Shown one piece after another: positions 58,263 through 64,000 of a DNA stretch of 64,000 nucleotides. The number at the start of each line of letters is the position of its first letter. Positions within the stretch are counted from its first letter, which is position 1. Source of the stretch: Dermatophagoides farinae (Eukaryota; Arthropoda; Arachnida; Sarcoptiformes; Pyroglyphidae). The position numbers and the translations under genes were made by a program. The stretch is from the NCBI RefSeq assembly GCF_024713945.1, contig NC_134680.1, positions 3,682,001-3,746,000 of the forward strand, written 5' to 3'. The notes beneath the pieces are model-generated. The model was not told where the DNA came from and searched no databases. It saw only the letters and a program-made list of their open reading frames with translations.

Positions 58263-59277
58263 ATTATCTTTATCTAAGTACAGTTAATTTGATCTTGATT
58301 GTCGAAAAGTCGGATTTTCTGAATGACTAGAATTCAAAGTGTTGTAAGACCATTTTATAATCCGAAAATGATAACAATTTATATTAGAAAAATGTAAAAT
58401 GATCTTCAAATAACATTTTTAATTAGGAGTTATCAAATTAAAATTAGATCTAATTACCGCAATGATGATTTTCCGGTGATCCTATATATAGGATCATGGG
58501 CATTCAAAGTACTAAAATATCAACTTCTGTTATTATTGAAACCTATGTATTACATCGTAGTATCTCTTGTTTTCTATGTAGGACTAGCATATTTTTTCAA
58601 ACAAAAATCTGTTTAATCTATTTATCAGTGTTTCTCAACCATAGGGTCACCATCAATACAAGACAAGACAATCAATACAAGATTATTACAAAAATTCCGG
58701 ATATTTCCGGACTAAATCCAGACGTATGGTAACCCTAAGAATTTCTATGCCAAATTGTTAGAGTGCTATTCTTTTTATTAGTGAGAGAAACAAATTATTC
58801 AAACTCCACACCAGCAATAAGAATCGCATTTTATTCTGAATCTGGCCATTGAAGATCGACAAAGAAAGTGAAAAATTAGATTATAGTTATAATAAACTAC
58901 GATGTTCCATAACATCGTAGTGATCGTATATCGATAATACGTTCGCAGTCATGATTGGGAATTGAACACTATTGAAATATTTGTGGATAAAATAAAGCTT
59001 TATTGATCAAGTATACGCAGATCATAGATCCCAGATACTCGATGGATAATGATAATTTGGGATGGGTTTATATACTAGATTACAATCAATTAGAAACATT
59101 AATTAGGTTATAACATTCATTAAATCAAAGTCGAACATTCCATTTAAAATATTCAAACATCACAACTTTGATCATTAACATTCCAAAACAATCATGTTTT
59201 GGATTTCCAACGTTACATAGTTTTGATAAGAAAAATGAACTGTTTCTTGTAGGTTGAAAAGATAATAAAACAGTATA
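58263..59277. other. Repeat mosaic without genes
   Basis: Contains the piggyBac-like right end (about 58478-58505), a hAT-like terminus CAGTGTTTCTCAACCA at about 58627, and a piece shared with 35478-35510 (CGTATGGTAACCCTAAGAAT). No gene seen. Confidence 0.45.
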
Positions 59278-60330
59278 TGTTATTTCGAACAAGAGGATTA
59301 TTCCGAACACAGAATTGACAAACTGCTGGCCAACGAACTGAAATCTATGTATGAAAGTAAAGTGACCACAGTGCTAATTGTATTGACGTGGGATGGTTTG
59401 GTCACAGGATACTTCAGAAAGGCCTGGGGTTAACAGAGAAATTCCAAGCGTATATCCAAGGTCAGGTGTTAAAGAGAACCATGGATAGCTCCCAGGAATA
59501 AACATGATAAAATAAACTGAATGTGTATTGGACCAAACTCTTTTATATGTAATTATTTGTATATATTCGTAATTTTAAGATTTAATAATATTGTAATGCT
59601 ATTCAATTAGATGTAAATATTTTCAATGCTCAAATAAAAAGATATTCAGGCTTTCGAACAATACTGGAATCGATTCACAAATCAGTCTAAAACGATGGTC
59701 GTAACAACAACAAAAAAAACATGACCATCAAACAACCAAAGTTGATTGAGGATTATTTGAGTAATATGGGATATGTTGTTTAGTAAAATATTTCTAATTA
59801 CCATTTATCAATATAATCGAGGAAGTAGTATTTTTTGCTATTCACTAATTCAATCGATTTAACCATTCATTCACCAATTCATACATTTTATTGTATTGTA
59901 GACCCAAGAGAAAAAAAATTTCTTGAATATAAAAGGTCAATTTCAAAAATTTATTTATCATTGGATTCATTTTCAAAATTAAAAATCTTGGTCGACCAAG
60001 ACATTTTAGCCTCGGTGATGAATTATTAAATACAGGGAATCATTTCATCATCAAGATACAAGATCACAAACAATGGACATGCCATGTTTGTAAAAAAAAA
60101 TCACCGTATCAATGGATCTTGTACAATAAAAGTTTCTGCTTAAATGATTTTAAATAATATAATAGTAAATTATAAAATAAATACACTACAAATTGATGTA
60201 TTTCCAATTTGTAAAATGATTTCGAAGAGAAAAACCGAATATATCAATTGTATTTGATAAAATAACAATAATATCCAATATATCCAATATATGCAATTTT
60301 TGTTGTCTGTGTGCCCATCATCCTATATAC
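59278..60330 (+). repeat. Dispersed composite repeat, copy B (includes LINE 3' piece)
   Basis: Same-orientation near-copy of 35520-36239 plus 36514-36700, without the solo LTR. Begins with the LINE C-terminal piece (ELKSMYES, VLTWDGLVTGYFRKAWG) and ends GTGCCCATCATCCTATATAC. Confidence 0.8.
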
Positions 60331-60635
60331 ACAGAAAAGAAAGTGCGCGAGTACTCGCGATTTTGGCGAGTATTTCGGCTATTTTTTGGTGACTATTTGA
60401 GTGTATATAGCCGAACAATCGAAATTTTGCGAGTACTCGCATTTTTCGCGAGTACTCCGACTATATCCACACAAAAAGTCGCTAAAAAATAGCCGAATAC
60501 TCGCAAAAATCGCGAGTACTCACAAAGTTTCGATTGTTTGGCTACATACACTCAATTAGTCCAGCAAAATAAAGTGTAAATAGCCTGTTTACACGCAAAA
60601 ATCGCGAGTACTCGCGGTAATCGTGTGTAAACAAA
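60331..60635. repeat. Palindrome cluster with repeated GCGAGTACTCGC
   Basis: Perfect 12-bp palindromes at about 60347, 60429 and 60604, imperfect ones at about 60447 and 60515, and larger inverted repeats (CGGCTATTTTTTGGTGACTA against its near-complement at 60470-60500). High CpG for this genome. Probably a MITE; family unknown. Confidence 0.6.
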
Positions 60636-60939
60636 AGTTTTCGATTGTTTAATTTGATTTCGATGTTTAACATTTTAATTTTTGTTTGGATACGGAATTA
60701 TTTCGAATCATAAACTAATGGATTAGAATTATGTCGATAAAAATGGTAATTTGGTACAAAACGATCCAACTATTCCAATTCAAAAAGGTCTTCAATGTGA
60801 TGGAAAAAAGATTTCACATTTCATTTTTCTGTAAGTTGAATATGATATTTTCGTGCAGACATTTATGTTAATAATAATGTTGAATTTTATTTTATTTTAG
60901 TATTACGAAGGAAATCTTATAAATTCAAATGGCACATTT

Positions 60940-61326
60940 GTGCCGGATAATTATGAATTCCCGGTATTTGATGATGACTTAAACGTATTTTTGCTGAATC
61001 CGAATTCGATTGCCAGCTTTAAGATATTGAATTCAATTATTCTTTCGATTATCAGATCAATCGTTAAACATATTTGCGGAACAAGTAACGACTGCTTGTA
61101 TATGACAAGCATTCCTAAAAATACGATGCTCATCATTTTAAATAAAATAGACGCCAATTACCCAATTTTACCCAAAAAATATAATGAACTAAATTGTGAT
61201 GCAAAAAAATGGAATTTGTATTTCATGTATTTTTTCAGAAATTTGTATGGTACACTTATAAAAATATCAAACGGTCTAATGACCAAAAAAAGAAAGACAA
61301 ATGAAAAAGAATCCTTTATAAATTAA
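60940..61326 (+). CDS. Hypothetical 128-residue protein or exon
   Basis: Open frame starting MPDNYEFPVFDDDLNVFLLN and ending KRKTNEKESFIN, compositionally protein-like rather than repeat-like. The frame is open upstream to an AG after a pyrimidine stretch (TTTTATTTTAG at about 60890-60900), so it may be a terminal exon (YYEGNLINSNGTF before the Met). An upstream open stretch (VDKNGNLVQNDPTIPIQKGL) ends at a GTAAG near 60831, but the phases do not join cleanly. No family recognised. Confidence 0.4.
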   Translation: MPDNYEFPVFDDDLNVFLLNPNSIASFKILNSIILSIIRSIVKHICGTSNDCLYMTSIPKNTMLIILNKIDANYPILPKKYNELNCDAKKWNLYFMYFFRNLYGTLIKISNGLMTKKRKTNEKESFIN

Positions 61327-61549
61327 ATTGTATTTTTATAAGTCAATTATAAATAAAATGGTTACATTGTTTGAGCTTAATCGTTCATGACTATCATGAT
61401 TAAGATAGAACAAGAAAAAGCGATGAGTGTCATACGATATTTTGTCCGAGGTCGACTATAAATTTATTTAATTCTAAGGAAGAACAAAGTGATAACTCTT
61501 GGTCATCTGTTGATCAATTCTGTTGTTTTTGCTTTTTGTTTTTAAAACA

Positions 61550-62110
61550 CTCAGAATTCAAAATAAAGAAAATGACAAATTTCCAAACTAACACGACCTG
61601 TTCAGAATCGAGAAAATGACAAATTTCCAAACTAACACGACCAGTTCAGAATCGAGAAAATGGCGAATCCAATCTAACACGACCAGTTCAGAATTCAAAA
61701 TTCAAAATCGAGAAAATAGCAAGTCCAACCTAACACGACCAGTTCAGAATCGAGAAAATGACAAGTCCAACCTAACACGACCAGTTCAGAATTGGTTGGC
61801 GATGCTTTATTGATTACTTTCCCAATGATTGTAGTGGTTTCGATTTGCTCATCGCTGTCCACAGTGATATTATGGTCCCACACCACGGCATTTTCTTTTG
61901 TCACTTCATCTTGTTCGTTTATTACTGCTGCTGGTGATTTGTCATTTTCACAATTCTAAACTGGTCGTGTTAGTTTGGACATTTGCCATTTTCTCGATTT
62001 TGAATTTTGAATTCTGAACTGGTCGTGTTAGTTTGGGAATTTGTCATTTTCTTGATTTTGAATTCTGAACTGTTCGTGTTAGGTTGGATTTGTCATTTTC
62101 TCGATTGTCA
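61550..62110. repeat. Second locus of the 42-bp minisatellite, opposed arms
   Basis: Forward units at about 61552-61795 and inverted units at about 61945-62105, separated by about 150 bp. Same monomer as inside the hAT element, but no hAT TIR was found here. Confidence 0.75.
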
Positions 62111-63590
62111 CTGGATAGATTTCAACATCACACATATAATTCAACTTTGATTCAATTTTGTTGGTCATTATTTCGGTCTCATAAAAACCAAACATTTTTC
62201 AGAATCGATATATTTGTTTTCACTGGGTACAATCTCATTCTCATTCATTTCATTATATCTTTTGAAAAATATCATGATCATGATTTATAATATAAGATGG
62301 ATAATGAGTGAAGATGGCAAAGTTACTAAAAAATTTTTCCATCTGTATATGGTCGTAAAATAATTGTTATTGATCTACATTTTGTGTTCACTCAATTTTT
62401 ATCGGGACATGTAAAATTCAATGTTTACCTGCATTGGCTAAATTGGCTATCGTTATAAGACGTCTTGTTTTTGTGGTAATACTGCTCAAAGTTCTATTCA
62501 TCTGATTTGTTTATTTGTGCGGAACGAACTTTAATTGAAAATCAATGTGATGTAAATCTACAAGATCGACATGAAGAGAATTTATGTATTTGGCTATAAT
62601 TCTTTAAATATGATTTTAAAAATTTATAATTTATTTTCTTCCCCCATTTTTGAGGTATAGGGGTTTTTATTGAATAAATAAATAAATAGCTCGACTTTGA
62701 ATGAAATAACTGTCCATCAATCAATTAATCCTGACAAATTGACACCAATTTATCAAACAGTGGCGAAAATTCTTTTGCTCAAATCACTAATCATCAACAT
62801 GTGATAAAGAACAATTTTTACGTTCCATTGAAATTACATAATTTTTTTCATCAATTATGCATCTGATATGATAATATCTATCATATCATGAGTGGATTTT
62901 TTTATTCATTTTTCATGCTAAGTCTACAGCAAAAATAATGCATTCATTTTGCCGCCAAAAATTTCAACTCAAAGTACAACTAATGGGCAACTGCGCATAG
63001 TCAAATAGTGGTAGTGCAGCTAACTATTTTCAATGCAAATGTCGCGCGCTTCTTTTCCCCTTCTATTCTCCATACAAATTTGAATTTGATCGTTGGAAAA
63101 TCGAACATTCGAACTCAACGGTCGTCGAAGACGGTTGTCCTCACTTCGAGCTATTTTTCGTGATCATGTCGTGATATTTTTTCATTTTTTTCTATTTTAA
63201 TCGTGGATTTTTGCAGTAAATTTTGGAACAAAGAAATTAATCGATTCAAGATTATCGTTGTTAAAACATATTGCGGTCTAAGATCAAAAATTGGCCCCGA
63301 AATCGATGAAGATCGTTTGGTTCGGTCATCATGTAATTATGATTCAAGTTGGCGAACAAATCCCATTTTCGGTGACTTTCAAATGTATTTATGACATTTT
63401 GTTTTTCATCAAATTGTATTCAATCACATCCTTTTCAAGTTTTCTTTTTTCAGAGTCCATTATTATAATTGATGTATGATAATTGGAATTCGGATTAATA
63501 TATGAAAACATGGTCAATGAGGTAATTTACATTTTGCCTTTGATTGAAAATGCTAACAATTTTCCTTGTCTTTTGAAGCATAAAATTTTC
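62111..63590. other. Gene-poor AT-rich DNA
   Basis: No reliable gene. A CpG-richer patch with GTCGCGCGCTTC at about 63040-63055 could be a promoter for the exon-like pieces that follow; this is speculative. Confidence 0.3.
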
Positions 63591-63619
63591 ATTGATGATC
63601 AATGATCATTAGACATATA

Positions 63620-64000
63620 ATTGGTGCCGTCTTTAGAAAAACGATCATGGTAATGATGCCGAGCATTACAAATTTATTGGTGGATATCTGGTCACTAACA
63701 TGGTACGATGTCCAACGAAACATTATGTTCGTCGTCAGGTAACTTTGGAATTTCGTTATCAATCAATAATTCTAACACTTACATTTCTCAAAAGTCTATT
63801 CAGAACATGCCTGCATTGAATTGTCGGAACAACTTATTCGGTAAGTCGACATATTCATTCTTCATATCTAAAGATTGATAAAGATTGGTCTATCTTTTTT
63901 TATTAGGTTCGTTCCTGAAATTTTACAATCATCAAATTGAAATTCGATTGATGATTATGTTCGAGATCAATTCGGCGGTTCCATTGTTCATCAGCATCCA
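63620..64000 (+). other. Possible exons of an unidentified gene, running off the right edge
   Basis: Three pieces with splice-like borders: NDHGNDAEHYKFIGGYLVTN then MVRCPTKHYVRRQ, ending at GTAACTTTGG (about 63738); SYSEHACIELSEQLIR, ending at GTAAGTCG (about 63840); and FVPEILQSSN after a TTAG acceptor. The sequences look protein-like, but I could not name the family and one piece has a stop. Confidence 0.3.

Larger units (their letters stand above)
52132..58505. mobile_element. piggyBac-like non-autonomous element interrupted by the BEL copy
   Basis: The left end reads TTAACCCATTAATGCCCATC then ATCCTATATATAGGAT. Near 58478-58505 the inverted counterpart reads ATCCTATATATAGGATCATG then GGCATT. 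TTAA plus CCC is the piggyBac-type terminus. Removing the BEL insertion leaves an element of about 0.4 kb. The right terminus is degenerate, so the call is tentative. Confidence 0.45.

Overview
The window is AT-rich animal DNA. It has compact multi-exon genes, most introns of about 55-80 bp, long CA/GT microsatellites and poly-Gln/poly-Asn tracts from short trinucleotide runs. No bacterial-type operons are present. Gene content and a chelicerate-style Dscam cassette row suggest an arthropod, most likely an acariform (astigmatid, dust-mite-like) mite. The species is an inference and was not tested.

Positions 1-31 kb are a gene-dense host segment. In order they hold: FTSJ3/Spb1 rRNA methyltransferase (-, runs off the left edge), a pseudouridine-phosphatase-like HAD enzyme (+), galactose mutarotase (+), ARL6/BBS3 GTPase (-), a long CCAR1/DBC1-family regulator (-, 7 exons), TFIIIA (+), a small Gly/Tyr/Asp-rich secreted or membrane-anchored protein (+), a secreted PI-PLC X-domain protein (-, 3 exons), a Helitron remnant, a CUT-domain protein with an IQ motif and no homeodomain (+), NDUFA9 (-), mitochondrial EF-Tu (+), RNPC3/U11-U12 65K (-), and a 1,012-residue four-finger C2H2 protein (+). 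Several neighbours are divergent with short shared promoters, notably CCAR1/TFIIIA and NDUFA9/TUFM. Exon joins were read by hand and checked for phase.

Positions 31-64 kb are a repeat-rich accessory region with no clearly intact host gene. They contain a 991-bp foldback element, three pogo/Tigger-like MITEs, LINE 3' pieces, LTR-element fossils (Gypsy-like, Copia-like, a solo LTR and a BEL/Pao copy with matching LTRs), and shards of host genes. The most striking structure is a giant inverted repeat (arms about 38.13-41.88 and 45.89-49.38 kb, loop about 4 kb). Each arm carries a DNA-level copy, introns included, of mucolipin (TRPML) and of the topoisomerase II ATPase end. Other TOP2 shards (TOPRIM, and a catalytic-core segment) lie at 34.5-35.0 and 36.7 kb.

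Between the right arm and the BEL element (49.5-51.9 kb) is a decayed row of cassettes. Each has a signal-peptide exon, a short intron and a phase-1 Ig exon, and an FNIII-like exon precedes them. Two cassettes share an identical 16-bp GC-rich box 103-113 bp before the start codon. This matches the architecture of chelicerate shortened-Dscam (sDscam) clusters with one promoter per cassette, and is my best candidate for an exciting system. A hAT element with opposed 42/56-bp minisatellite arms sits inside the BEL element with an exact 8-bp target duplication.
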